Below are positions 34,003 to 41,823 of a stretch of 64,000 nt of DNA, piece by piece. Location of the stretch: positions 149,960-213,959 of the forward strand of contig DATDOE010000090.1 in the NCBI GenBank assembly GCA_035293405.1, in the 5' to 3' direction. The stretch's first letter is position 1. Each line of letters opens with the position of its first letter. The DNA is from Gp6-AA40 sp035293405 (GTDB taxonomy: Bacteria; Acidobacteriota; Vicinamibacteria; Vicinamibacterales; UBA2999). The position numbers and the translations under genes were made by a program. The notes under the pieces were generated by a model. The model searched no databases. It was not told where the DNA came from and saw only the letters and a list, made by a program, of their open reading frames with translations.

Positions 34003-36489
34003 TCAGAAGGTCTTCAGGAATTCAATCAGGGCGCGTTTCTCCGGGTCCGCCAGCTCGGTGCCGAACAAGTGCCCGCGGTTCACGATGAAGTCCGGACACT
34101 TGCTCATTTCGAGCAGCGGGTCTACGAGATCCCGGAATGCGGCCGTGGCATCGGCGTCGGTGGCGTTCGCTCCGAGCTTGTGCAGCCGCGCAAGAATCCT
34201 GACCATGAGGGCCGCGACCCTCGCATCGTGCTCGACCTGCCGGGACGGATCGTCGGCGATCAACCGCAGGTTGGAGAGCAGTCCGATCGGCGTCCCTCTC
34301 GGAATCGGCCCGATCCGCAAACCGTCCTCTGAGAAGAGCGACGGGAACAGCGCCTGCTGCGTCCTGAGCGTCCGCTTGAGGGCCTCAGGGAGATACCCTG
34401 CGCTGAACTTCAGGTACACCGGCTGCGTGCCATGCCCTTCCGGCGCGCGGTCGCCCACGCGATCGATGAGGCCGGGAATCTTGTCGCCGAGCAACGAGTC
34501 CTTCTCGCGATCCTGCGGCCAGAGCAGCTTGTGGATCGAGTCGTCGAACGATCGCATGCGCCCCTCGACCGACGGGCTCATCTCGAGCCGGCCCACCGTG
34601 TTGTTCAGGAGGAACGGCGCCGTGGACCAGAGGCTGACGAGCGACGGCGGCCGCGTGTAGCCACGTCCTCCGGCCGGCATCTCGAAGGAGCGCGCTTCGC
34701 CAGTGTATGGGTGATACCAGAGCATCTTGCCGACCGACGGCAGCTCCTTGTACGACTGCGACGAGAAGTTGTCCCAGATATTGCCGCTCATGGCGTTGGT
34801 GGCGAGCGGACTGCAGGCATTGGTCTGCAGCAGCGTCACTGGTACGCGGACCTCGGCAGAGAGGTAGTTGTCGTTGAGGAAGTCCGGTGCGGTCACGATG
34901 TCGCGCATCTGCTTCTTGAACTCCGGTGTCTGCGTCGCAGCCCAGTACCGGTTCCAGCAATCGAGATATCCCTTGCCGTTGCAGCCCTCCGGGTCGAGGC
35001 CAGCCGCCATCTCCGGCAGCTTGGTCGAATGGCATCGCGCGCAGGTGTCGGCAAACACCTCTTTGCCGCGCGTCAGCACGGTCGCGTCCTTAGTCAGATA
35101 CGCGGCGCCGCCAGGGGCATCCGCGAGATGGTGAGCGTCTGTCGTCTTGAGGAAGAACTTCGCCGTGTCGAGGGTCTGCGCCTCGGTCGCCTTGAAGTAC
35201 GCGGAGTTGCGCCGCGCCGCTTCGATCCTGAGTGGCGTCTGCGGCCTGGCTCCGATGAGCGGCAGGAAGTGCTGCGTCCACTCCTCGCTGAAGGTCCCGA
35301 TGTTGAGATACACGCGGTTGAGCGCACCGAGCGCACCCACCGAGTCGGCGCCGTCCTTGAGCACGCGCGGGGCCCAAACCGCCGGTGACGCGAAGAGCGT
35401 GGCGAGCGGGCCGTCCTTGATGAAGTCGCTGAACTGACGATTGTCGAGCCCACCGCCAGCGAGTGTCTCCTTGCCCCAGCGCTTGGCGTGCAGCAGGCGC
35501 GGCCCGATCAAATACAACGCGTTCATCGTCCGCGGGTTGTTGATGTTGTCGCTCGCAACGAATGAGGTGTCGAGCGAGCCCGGCCGCGACGAATGAAAAA
35601 TCTGGAACGCAAAGTCCTCGAAGTCGGCAGCCTGATAGAAGATGCGATCGATCGTGAAGTACTGGGCGCCGACGTTGGAGCTCAGGTTGGCCCACGCCGG
35701 GTTATTGGGATCGGCGGGTGGCTTGATCGGATTGGGACCGACATGGCAGAACCCGCACGACATACCCACGCGGTAGGGTCGGACGAGCGCCTTGTCCTCG
35801 TAGTACGTCCGGTCGGTGTAATAGCGTTCCGCGTCCCAGCGTTTGGCCGCCTGTTCGTCGAAGTTCGGGTTCGGAAAGAGGCGCAGGCCAACGATGCCCG
35901 TGGCATAGCCGTAGAACGATCCGGTCTCGAAGGGGTTGCCGTTCAGCGTCTGGCCCCGCGCGCCTGTCTGAACGCCGGGGTACTTCGTCGCGTTCTCGAA
36001 TGGATCCGGTGGACAGTCCGCCTGGCGCTGATCGACCCACAGACCCCTACGCGCCGGATTGGCTCCCGTCGGCTTGGTGAAGCACGGCTCGTTGACGAGG
36101 CCGAAGTAGTCCCACCGGTTGGCCCGGCTGTAGCTCTGGGACGGGTGGGACGAGACGACTTTGAGAAAGTCGAGCGCCCCGCCACTGGTCTCGCTCAGCG
36201 TATCCCACAGCCGATCGTTCCCGGCGCTCCACACCAGCCACGTATTGCGGCCGCGAATCTCGTCGAGCGAGAGCGTAACGGGACCGCCGCGGTCCTGATC
36301 CATGTCGCGGAAGTAATCCTCATCGGCCGCAGGGAACGACGCGGCTTCGCGCGCGGGCGACGCGACGAGCGCTTCGTCTTGCTGCTCGGGAGGCGTCGGC
36401 GGGTGGGTCCGGAACCAGGCGAACACGAGGCCGGCAGTGACGACGACGACGGCCACGCCGGCCAGCAGGCCGGTGCGAGTAGATTGCAT
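34003..36489 (-). CDS. Dihaem c-type cytochrome, RoxA-like
   Basis: 828 aa from the ATG at 36489. An N-terminal anchor (about 7-25) places it outside the cytoplasm. Two haem c motifs, CGFCH at 245-249 and CARCH at 483-487, are about 238 residues apart. That is close to the layout of RoxA/RoxB rubber oxygenases and distant MauG/cytochrome c peroxidase relatives. RoxA cleaves poly(cis-1,4-isoprene) with O2. The substrate here could be an isoprenoid or unsaturated lipid, which is inference from family and neighbours. The C-terminus GTELADPEKRALIEFLKTF is a cytochrome c ending. Confidence 0.75.
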   Translation of the reverse strand: MQSTRTGLLAGVAVVVVTAGLVFAWFRTHPPTPPEQQDEALVASPAREAASFPAADEDYFRDMDQDRGGPVTLSLDEIRGRNTWLVWSAGNDRLWDTLSETSGGALDFLKVVSSHPSQSYSRANRWDYFGLVNEPCFTKPTGANPARRGLWVDQRQADCPPDPFENATKYPGVQTGARGQTLNGNPFETGSFYGYATGIVGLRLFPNPNFDEQAAKRWDAERYYTDRTYYEDKALVRPYRVGMSCGFCHVGPNPIKPPADPNNPAWANLSSNVGAQYFTIDRIFYQAADFEDFAFQIFHSSRPGSLDTSFVASDNINNPRTMNALYLIGPRLLHAKRWGKETLAGGGLDNRQFSDFIKDGPLATLFASPAVWAPRVLKDGADSVGALGALNRVYLNIGTFSEEWTQHFLPLIGARPQTPLRIEAARRNSAYFKATEAQTLDTAKFFLKTTDAHHLADAPGGAAYLTKDATVLTRGKEVFADTCARCHSTKLPEMAAGLDPEGCNGKGYLDCWNRYWAATQTPEFKKQMRDIVTAPDFLNDNYLSAEVRVPVTLLQTNACSPLATNAMSGNIWDNFSSQSYKELPSVGKMLWYHPYTGEARSFEMPAGGRGYTRPPSLVSLWSTAPFLLNNTVGRLEMSPSVEGRMRSFDDSIHKLLWPQDREKDSLLGDKIPGLIDRVGDRAPEGHGTQPVYLKFSAGYLPEALKRTLRTQQALFPSLFSEDGLRIGPIPRGTPIGLLSNLRLIADDPSRQVEHDARVAALMVRILARLHKLGANATDADATAAFRDLVDPLLEMSKCPDFIVNRGHLFGTELADPEKRALIEFLKTF

Positions 36490-36503
36490 CACGACGCGTC
36501 GCC

Positions 36504-36938
36504 TCACTCGAATTCGAGGGTGAAGTGCAGACTCGGCTTGTTGTGGGCGTACACCAGGCCGAGATACAGCTTGGGAGCGATGAGCCGGATCTCGTCGCGA
36601 ATCCAACTCGCCACGAGGGACGTCTTCGAGTAGTCGAGGACGATGCACTCGTTGCCATCAAACTGACTGGGGCCCTTGTAGACCTCCGCCACGATGGCGT
36701 TCAGGCCAAAGGCGGTAATGCGGTTGCGCAGGACGCCGTGCGCACCGTCAAACGTTTTGCCCTGCCAGACAAACCGGCTGACGGCTTCAGCGATCGCCGG
36801 TGAAAACCTGGTGCCGGCGGCAACAATAGCCGTCCCCTTCGCCGCGCCGTCGGGAAGAGGTCCGGCGACCGCGGACCGAAACATGTCATTGAGCTGCGTG
36901 TCGTCGAGTGTGAGCAATGTCGGGACGTCGATCACCAT
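36504..36938 (-). CDS. Conserved hypothetical protein heading the haem-oxidase cluster
   Basis: 144 aa from the ATG at 36938 (an upstream in-frame codon at 36971 is less likely). It has a compact conserved pattern: FRSAVAGPLPDGAAKGTAI, WQGKTFDGAHGVLRNRI, then VYKGPSQFDGNECIVLDYS and WIRDEIRLIAPKLYLGLVY. I recall proteins of this type next to peroxidase and cytochrome genes and in lipid-related settings; no activity is known to me. No signal peptide. Stops 14 bases before the dihaem cytochrome. Confidence 0.75.
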   Translation of the reverse strand: MVIDVPTLLTLDDTQLNDMFRSAVAGPLPDGAAKGTAIVAAGTRFSPAIAEAVSRFVWQGKTFDGAHGVLRNRITAFGLNAIVAEVYKGPSQFDGNECIVLDYSKTSLVASWIRDEIRLIAPKLYLGLVYAHNKPSLHFTLEFE

Positions 36939-37136
36939 ACATGTGCCTCGCGAAAGACTTGCCTGGACCACTCAGTTGAGGTTCGCGTGGGGAGCTCGCG
37001 CGCTCGCCCGCTTCGTAGTGGCGGCGCGGAAGGAATCGTTACACATGAAGAACGACAATGGACGAGAAACCGAACGTCGATGGTGAATCGTGGGCAAGCG
37101 CCCGTGGCGCGCCAACGGCCGAGCTTCAGGGAACCG

Positions 37137-37592
37137 TCAGATCCCGGTGATCTGGACGTTGGCCCCGTCGGGATCCTTCACGTGGAACCCGAACTCCAGG
37201 TTCTCGCGTGGAGTGAGGCCCATCCCCAGCAGCTCCTTCGTCACCGCGTCCTTGTTGAAGTTCTCCACGCCAATCGCGAAGTGATCCACGAGGCCGGGAG
37301 GCGGCTCGACCCGAAGGGACACGAGCACCTTGCCGCCGATGCCAAGCCGCGAAATCCTGTTGGGCTTGTCCTCGTTCACGACCGACAGTCCGAACACACG
37401 GTTGTAGAAATCAATCGAGCGTGGCATGTCCGTCACGAGCACCGAGACGTGGTTGATGCTGCCCGATTTCAGCGAGGCCGCCGAAGCGGTCGCGCCCGCG
37501 GCGGCGACCATCGCCAGCGCCTGGATCAACTCGCGGCGCGAGAGCCGCCCGCGCTCGAAGCGCGTCACGAGGTCGGAAATCATGTGTTCCAT
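37137..37592 (-). CDS. VOC (glyoxalase/dioxygenase fold) protein with a twin-arginine-like signal
   Basis: 151 aa. Residues 1-45 contain RGRLSRRELIQALAMVAAAG, a twin-arginine type export signal. The rest is a single VOC module pair starting INHVSVLVTDMPRSIDFYN and ending GFHVKDPDGANVQI, the usual metal-site strands. Members bind a divalent metal and act as lyases, dioxygenases or binding proteins; the substrate cannot be told. It is on the same strand as the haem cluster but 198 bases upstream, and that gap contains no gene. Confidence 0.8.
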   Translation of the reverse strand: MEHMISDLVTRFERGRLSRRELIQALAMVAAAGATASAASLKSGSINHVSVLVTDMPRSIDFYNRVFGLSVVNEDKPNRISRLGIGGKVLVSLRVEPPPGLVDHFAIGVENFNKDAVTKELLGMGLTPRENLEFGFHVKDPDGANVQITGI

Positions 37593-37667
37593 GGCGCGCA
37601 GTGTACGCCGTTTCGTGTTCGGTTCGCCCTCCGGGCTCGTTCATCGAGCACTACGACGTGATTCCGG

Positions 37668-37697
37668 CTTGACTCTCCCCCAACGTCAGACTGCAAG
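37668..37697 (+). promoter_or_regulatory. Putative MerR-type operator/promoter
   Basis: The partial dyad CTTG..TCT - AGA..CAAG spans 30 bases and includes a TTGACT -35-like hexamer at 37669. The outer half-sites match over CTTG/CAAG and TCT/AGA. It ends 9 bases before the GTG of the MerR gene, which fits an autoregulated MerR promoter with a long spacer. Confidence 0.45.
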
Positions 37698-37706
37698 CTA
37701 TGCACG

Positions 37707-38768
37707 GTGACGATCGACGCGAGCCCATCGTACCGGGTCCATGAGTTCGCCGAGCTGGCCGGCGTCACGGTCAAGACGCTGCATCACTACGATCGGCTGG
37801 GTCTGCTCAAGCCGGGGCGCACCGCCGCCGGCTATCGGGTGTACACACCCGCGGACCTGCCACGTCTCGAGCAGATCGTCGCGCTCAAGGCGCTCGGGCT
37901 CTCGCTGAAGGACATCCGCGCCCTTCTCGACCGCGACGCGCTCCCCCTGCAGTCGACGTTCCGCCAGCAGCGTGAAGTCCTCGAAGAGAAGCGGCGGCTG
38001 CTCGACCGCGCCATCCAGACACTGACCGAGGCGGAACAGGCGATCGCGTCGAGCCCGGCGTCGGCGACGCCGATCCTTCAGAAGGTAATCAGGGCCATGA
38101 CCATGCAGGACATCGACGTCATGCGGAAGTACTACAGTGACGAGGCGTGGATCCAGTGGAGGCGCTACTACGAAGAGTGGCCGTCGCCCGAGTGGCAGGC
38201 GCTGTATCGTGACCTCAACGCGGCGCTCGATCTCGACCCCGCGAGCGACGCCGCACAGCAACTCGCCGATCGATGGATGGCCCTCTTCAAACGCGACAGC
38301 CAGATGCCGGCCATCCGTACCGGTCTGATGAAGGCATGGGCCGATCGCGAGCATTGGCCACCCGCCCTGAGGCGCCGCATGGCCGAGTTCAACATCGAGC
38401 GCGCCACGGAGTTCGTCAACGAGACGTTGTGGGTCAGGTGGGACCGAGAGCGTGAGGCCCGTGCACACGCCGGCGCGCAGGGCATGCCCAGCGTCACTGA
38501 GTCGCGACGTGCCTTGTTCCGTGAGTGGGCGGCGGCCCTCGACGTCGATCCCGGCAGCCCGCAGGCGCAGACCCTCGCCGCTCGATGGCGTGCGCTCCTC
38601 GATGCCGAGACCCATGGTGACGAAGAGATCAAAGCCGAGGTCCTCGGCTTCTTCCGCCGGCGTCGTCAGTGGCCGGCAGGGATGAAGCGCTACGTCGCCT
38701 CGCTGTATGGGATGGACGCCCAGACATGGGAGCGCGTCACGGACCTCATCGAAAGAGCGGCATTGTGA
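37707..38768 (+). CDS. MerR-family regulator with duplicated TipAS-like effector domain
   Basis: 353 aa from a GTG. The N-terminal winged helix is MerR type (VHEFAELAGVTVKTLHHYDRLGLLKPGR), followed by the dimer coiled coil (about 85-125). The C-terminal part resembles the drug-binding TipAS fold twice: both segments share LD-x-DP-x-S..AQ-x-LA-x-RW-x-AL and a later R..WP element (about 172-215 and 275-325). TipAS domains bind thiopeptides and other ligands. The gene points away from the VOC gene, so a divergent target promoter is likely. Confidence 0.85.
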   Translation: MTIDASPSYRVHEFAELAGVTVKTLHHYDRLGLLKPGRTAAGYRVYTPADLPRLEQIVALKALGLSLKDIRALLDRDALPLQSTFRQQREVLEEKRRLLDRAIQTLTEAEQAIASSPASATPILQKVIRAMTMQDIDVMRKYYSDEAWIQWRRYYEEWPSPEWQALYRDLNAALDLDPASDAAQQLADRWMALFKRDSQMPAIRTGLMKAWADREHWPPALRRRMAEFNIERATEFVNETLWVRWDREREARAHAGAQGMPSVTESRRALFREWAAALDVDPGSPQAQTLAARWRALLDAETHGDEEIKAEVLGFFRRRRQWPAGMKRYVASLYGMDAQTWERVTDLIERAAL

Positions 38769-38797
38769 GGTGGGTGTCGCAGGGCCCAAGAGAAAGT

Positions 38798-38825
38798 CCT
38801 CGGTGCCTCTGTGCCTCGGTGTGTC
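38798..38825. repeat. Short CTCGGTGCC/CTCTGTGCC nonamer array
   Basis: Three degenerate 9-base units lie in the gap between the convergent MerR and VWFA genes. Same class as the CACGAAG and GAACGATCC arrays. Confidence 0.6.
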
Positions 38826-38829
38826 GTGA

Positions 38830-40038
38830 TCAGCGAGCCGGCGCTCGCGTGTATGCGGTCCGATGGAACACCACCGCACCCGCGCGCGTGGTCTTGACCT
38901 CGATCCGCCGAACGCGTTTGAGCGGGTCCTGATTGCTCGAGTAATACCCCAGCACGTAGTAATCGCTCGTCTCGTTGTCGATCCGCTTCAGTCCCGCCTC
39001 GAACCCGTTCGTGTTCACGATGGCGAAGCCGCCGGTCTCTTCGGAGAGAACCCGCAGGCTGTCCTGCGATTCGCGGAGGTGCGCGTTCCACTCGACCGTC
39101 TTGAGGTCCTGGTCGATATCCGGGCCCGCCGACAGGCCGCGAGGATCGATCGTGTAGATCGTCGCGTTGGCGCGGTTCGCCGCCCGCGTCAGCTCGGCCA
39201 GCTCCCGGACAAGATCCGCGGCATTCAGCAGCTGACTGCTTTGCTGCGTGCGGAAGAACGGATCGTTCTGCAGGTCCGCGGCCTCGACGTGCATCCGGAG
39301 CGCCTGCTCCTCCACTCGCGACTCCGCGAATGGATTGAAGTCGTAGCCGCTGCTGATATAGAGGACGGCCTTTCGCCGGTTCTGCACCTTCTCCAGATTG
39401 CGCATCAGGTCGTAGGCGGTCGAAAACGCCACGTGCGCGCGATGTCGCAGCTCCGTGGGGCCCTGAGATCCTTGCGCCCCCTGGATGACCTCTTTGGGCG
39501 TCAAGCCGCCGGCCGTGATGCGGGAAATCGCAGACTCGAGAACCTGCCGGTCGTAGGTGAGCTGTTCCGAGATCGATGAATACCCGGTCGAGACGATCCC
39601 GAACATGTCCCCGTCGTGAATCACGGTCCGGAGGACTTGCCCCATCAACTGACGCACCTTCGGCGTCAGGGTGGGATCGAGATGGAAATCGTCAATCACA
39701 ATCAGAAAGATGCGGCCGGCCGCGTCGCTCGTCGGCCGGTTGCGGGGAACGATGACGCCTTCCTGCACCGGCGAGGGCAGGCTCTGCACGTTGAACTGGC
39801 GTCCGCCGTGAATCAACAGGATGGAGGCGATGTTCTGTTTCACTCCGTCCTCGAAGACCTCGATCTCACCCGGCTTCAGATCCGCCACAAACTGGTTCCG
39901 CTGATCGCGAACGATGACGTCGGTGGTCACCAGGTCGACGCCGACTATGAAGTCTGGCTTTTTCTGCTGCGCCGCCGGAGTTGGGGCCTCCAAGGTGACG
40001 AGCACGGCGAACAGGAGGAGCGTGACCGCATAGCGCAT
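38830..40038 (-). CDS. Secreted VWFA-related protein of the acidobacterial type
   Basis: 402 aa with a signal peptide (1-23). The N-terminal region FIVGVDLVTTDVIVRDQ and VADLKPGEIEVFEDGVKQ is the beginning typical of the acidobacterial VWFA-related family. The VWA core starts at IFLIVIDDFHLDP, where the MIDAS aspartate pattern is partly altered. The end DYYVLGYYSSNQDPLKRVRRIEV is also family-typical. Probably a secreted adhesion or binding protein; its biological role is unknown. This family is the best single taxonomic clue in the window. Confidence 0.88.
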   Translation of the reverse strand: MRYAVTLLLFAVLVTLEAPTPAAQQKKPDFIVGVDLVTTDVIVRDQRNQFVADLKPGEIEVFEDGVKQNIASILLIHGGRQFNVQSLPSPVQEGVIVPRNRPTSDAAGRIFLIVIDDFHLDPTLTPKVRQLMGQVLRTVIHDGDMFGIVSTGYSSISEQLTYDRQVLESAISRITAGGLTPKEVIQGAQGSQGPTELRHRAHVAFSTAYDLMRNLEKVQNRRKAVLYISSGYDFNPFAESRVEEQALRMHVEAADLQNDPFFRTQQSSQLLNAADLVRELAELTRAANRANATIYTIDPRGLSAGPDIDQDLKTVEWNAHLRESQDSLRVLSEETGGFAIVNTNGFEAGLKRIDNETSDYYVLGYYSSNQDPLKRVRRIEVKTTRAGAVVFHRTAYTRAPAR

Positions 40039-40094
40039 GCCTCAGTATGAATCAGCTCTTCACGGCTGCGTCCGCCGCACAGTATTCTTACCGG

Positions 40095-40787
40095 ATGGCT
40101 GAAACCGTCGAATTCCGCAGCAATGGCAGCATGGCCTCGGGGTATCTCGCCCGACCCGCGGCCGGTTCGGGCCCGGGCGTGCTGGTGATCCAGGAGTGGT
40201 GGGGCCTCGATTCGGGGATCAAGACGATGGCGGATCGTCTCGCCGGCGACGGGTTCGTCGCCCTCGCGCCCGATCTCTATCACGGCGAACTGGCCGCGCA
40301 CGACGAGATGGACAAGGCCTCGCACCTGATGCAGAGTCTGCCACCCGATCGCGCCGGCCGCGACATGAGCGGAGCGGTTGACTTCCTGGCCTCACACCCC
40401 GCCGTCACCGGCAACGGGATCGGCGTCGTCGGCTTCTGCATGGGAGGCATGCTCGCCTTTCTCATTGCCGCCAATCGTCCCGACAAGGTCAAGGCGCTCG
40501 TGCCCTTCTACGGATTCCCGCAGGGCGCGGCCGAACCGGACTGGTCGAAGCTCACGGCCTCGATCAGCGGGCACATGGCAGAGCACGATGATTTCTTTCC
40601 TCCGGCCGCAGCGCGTGCGCTTGAAGCCAGGCTGCGCGGCATGGGGAAGAACGTCACACTGAACGTTCATCCCGGCACCGGCCACGCCTTCATGGGCCCG
40701 CACAACGCACTGGGCACCCTCAACGCGACGCTCGCGGCACAGATCTGGCCGGAGGCGATTGGCTTTCTGAAGAGCACCTTGAAATAG
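40095..40787 (+). CDS. Dienelactone hydrolase family protein
   Basis: 230 aa from MAETVEFRSNG; a longer frame begins at 40047 but adds nothing family-like. Alpha/beta hydrolase with the cysteine nucleophile in GVVGFCMGGML, the conserved EWWGL glutamate after strand 3, and the histidine in GTGHAFMGP. The type hydrolyses dienelactone or related small esters and lactones. It is divergent from the VWFA gene. Confidence 0.92.
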   Translation: MAETVEFRSNGSMASGYLARPAAGSGPGVLVIQEWWGLDSGIKTMADRLAGDGFVALAPDLYHGELAAHDEMDKASHLMQSLPPDRAGRDMSGAVDFLASHPAVTGNGIGVVGFCMGGMLAFLIAANRPDKVKALVPFYGFPQGAAEPDWSKLTASISGHMAEHDDFFPPAAARALEARLRGMGKNVTLNVHPGTGHAFMGPHNALGTLNATLAAQIWPEAIGFLKSTLK

Positions 40788-40817
40788 CGGTTCGTGGTTC
40801 TTGGTTCTTGGTTCCTG
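40788..40817. repeat. GGTTCNN heptamer array after dienelactone hydrolase
   Basis: About four GGTTCGT/GGTTCTT/GGTTCCT units start at the hydrolase stop codon. Same word as at 4579 and 24300. Confidence 0.8.
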
Positions 40818-40842
40818 GGCAGTTTGCGGATCCTTCTAGTAA

Positions 40843-41823
40843 ATGGCTGAACACGACTCTCAGAAGCCAGACATCACTCTTTCAGCGCGCGACGTTTTCA
40901 CGATCGACACGGACCTGCAAGTGCCGGCGTTCTCGGCCGCGGACGAGCACGTGCCCGCTTGTGATCCGGACTACGTGTTCGACCGCGCCACGACGCTCGC
41001 CCTGCTCGCGGGATTCGTGCACAACCGCCGCGTGATGGTGCAGGGCCGCCATGGCACGGGCAAGTCCAGCCACGTCGAGCAGGTGGCGTCACGACTGAAC
41101 TGGCCCTGCGTCCGCGTGAATCTCGACGGTCACGTCAGCCGCATGGACCTGATCGGCAAAGACGCGATCGTGATCAGGGACGGCAAGCAGGTCACGGAGT
41201 TTCAGCCCGGCATGCTCACGTGGGCGCTGCAGCGGCCGTGCGCGCTGGTCTTCGACGAGTACGACGCCGGCCGTGCCGACGTGATGTTCGTGATTCAGCG
41301 CGTGCTCGAAGTGGAAGGGCGTCTGACGCTCCTCGACCAGAGCCGCGTCATCGAGCCGCACCCGTCGTTTCGTCTGTTCGCCACCTCCAATACGGTCGGC
41401 CTTGGCGATGCGACCGGCCTCTATCACGGGACACAGCCGCTCAATCAGGGCCAGATGGACCGCTGGAACATCGTCGTCACGCTGAACTACCTGGCGCACG
41501 ATCGTGAAGTCGAGGTCGTGCTGGCGCGATGCCCGGAATATCGGAATGCCGAGGGACGGGCCAAGGCCAGCGCCATGATCGCGCTGGCGAACCTGACACG
41601 CCGCGGGTTCGCCGACGGAGACCTGTCGACGGTCATGTCCCCTCGAACCGTGGTGACGTGGGCACAGAACACGACGCTCTTCCACGATCCCGGGCTGGCA
41701 TTCAAGCTGACATTCCTCAACCGGTGCGACGAAGACGAACGCGCCCTCGTCGCCGAGTACTACCAGCGCTGTATGGGCGGCGATCTCGCGGACGAAGATC
41801 GGCCTGCGCCGGGAAAGCGGTGA
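40843..41823 (+). CDS. CobS-like AAA+ ATPase
   Basis: 326 aa, MoxR-like AAA+ module. Walker A is GRHGTGKSSHVEQ (about residue 68) and Walker B is ALVFDEYDAGRAD. It resembles CobS, the ATPase of the aerobic cobalt chelatase, including the N-terminal segment VPAFSAADEHVPACDPDYVFD. It overlaps the next gene by 4 bases (GTGA), so the two are a pair. No chelatase subunit CobN or other cobalamin gene is near, so the ATPase may serve another client. Confidence 0.85.
   Translation: MAEHDSQKPDITLSARDVFTIDTDLQVPAFSAADEHVPACDPDYVFDRATTLALLAGFVHNRRVMVQGRHGTGKSSHVEQVASRLNWPCVRVNLDGHVSRMDLIGKDAIVIRDGKQVTEFQPGMLTWALQRPCALVFDEYDAGRADVMFVIQRVLEVEGRLTLLDQSRVIEPHPSFRLFATSNTVGLGDATGLYHGTQPLNQGQMDRWNIVVTLNYLAHDREVEVVLARCPEYRNAEGRAKASAMIALANLTRRGFADGDLSTVMSPRTVVTWAQNTTLFHDPGLAFKLTFLNRCDEDERALVAEYYQRCMGGDLADEDRPAPGKR

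Noticed and set aside
37698..38879. 393-codon minus-strand ORF opposite the MerR gene
   Set aside because: Shadow; the plus strand has a MerR helix-turn-helix and promoter dyad.
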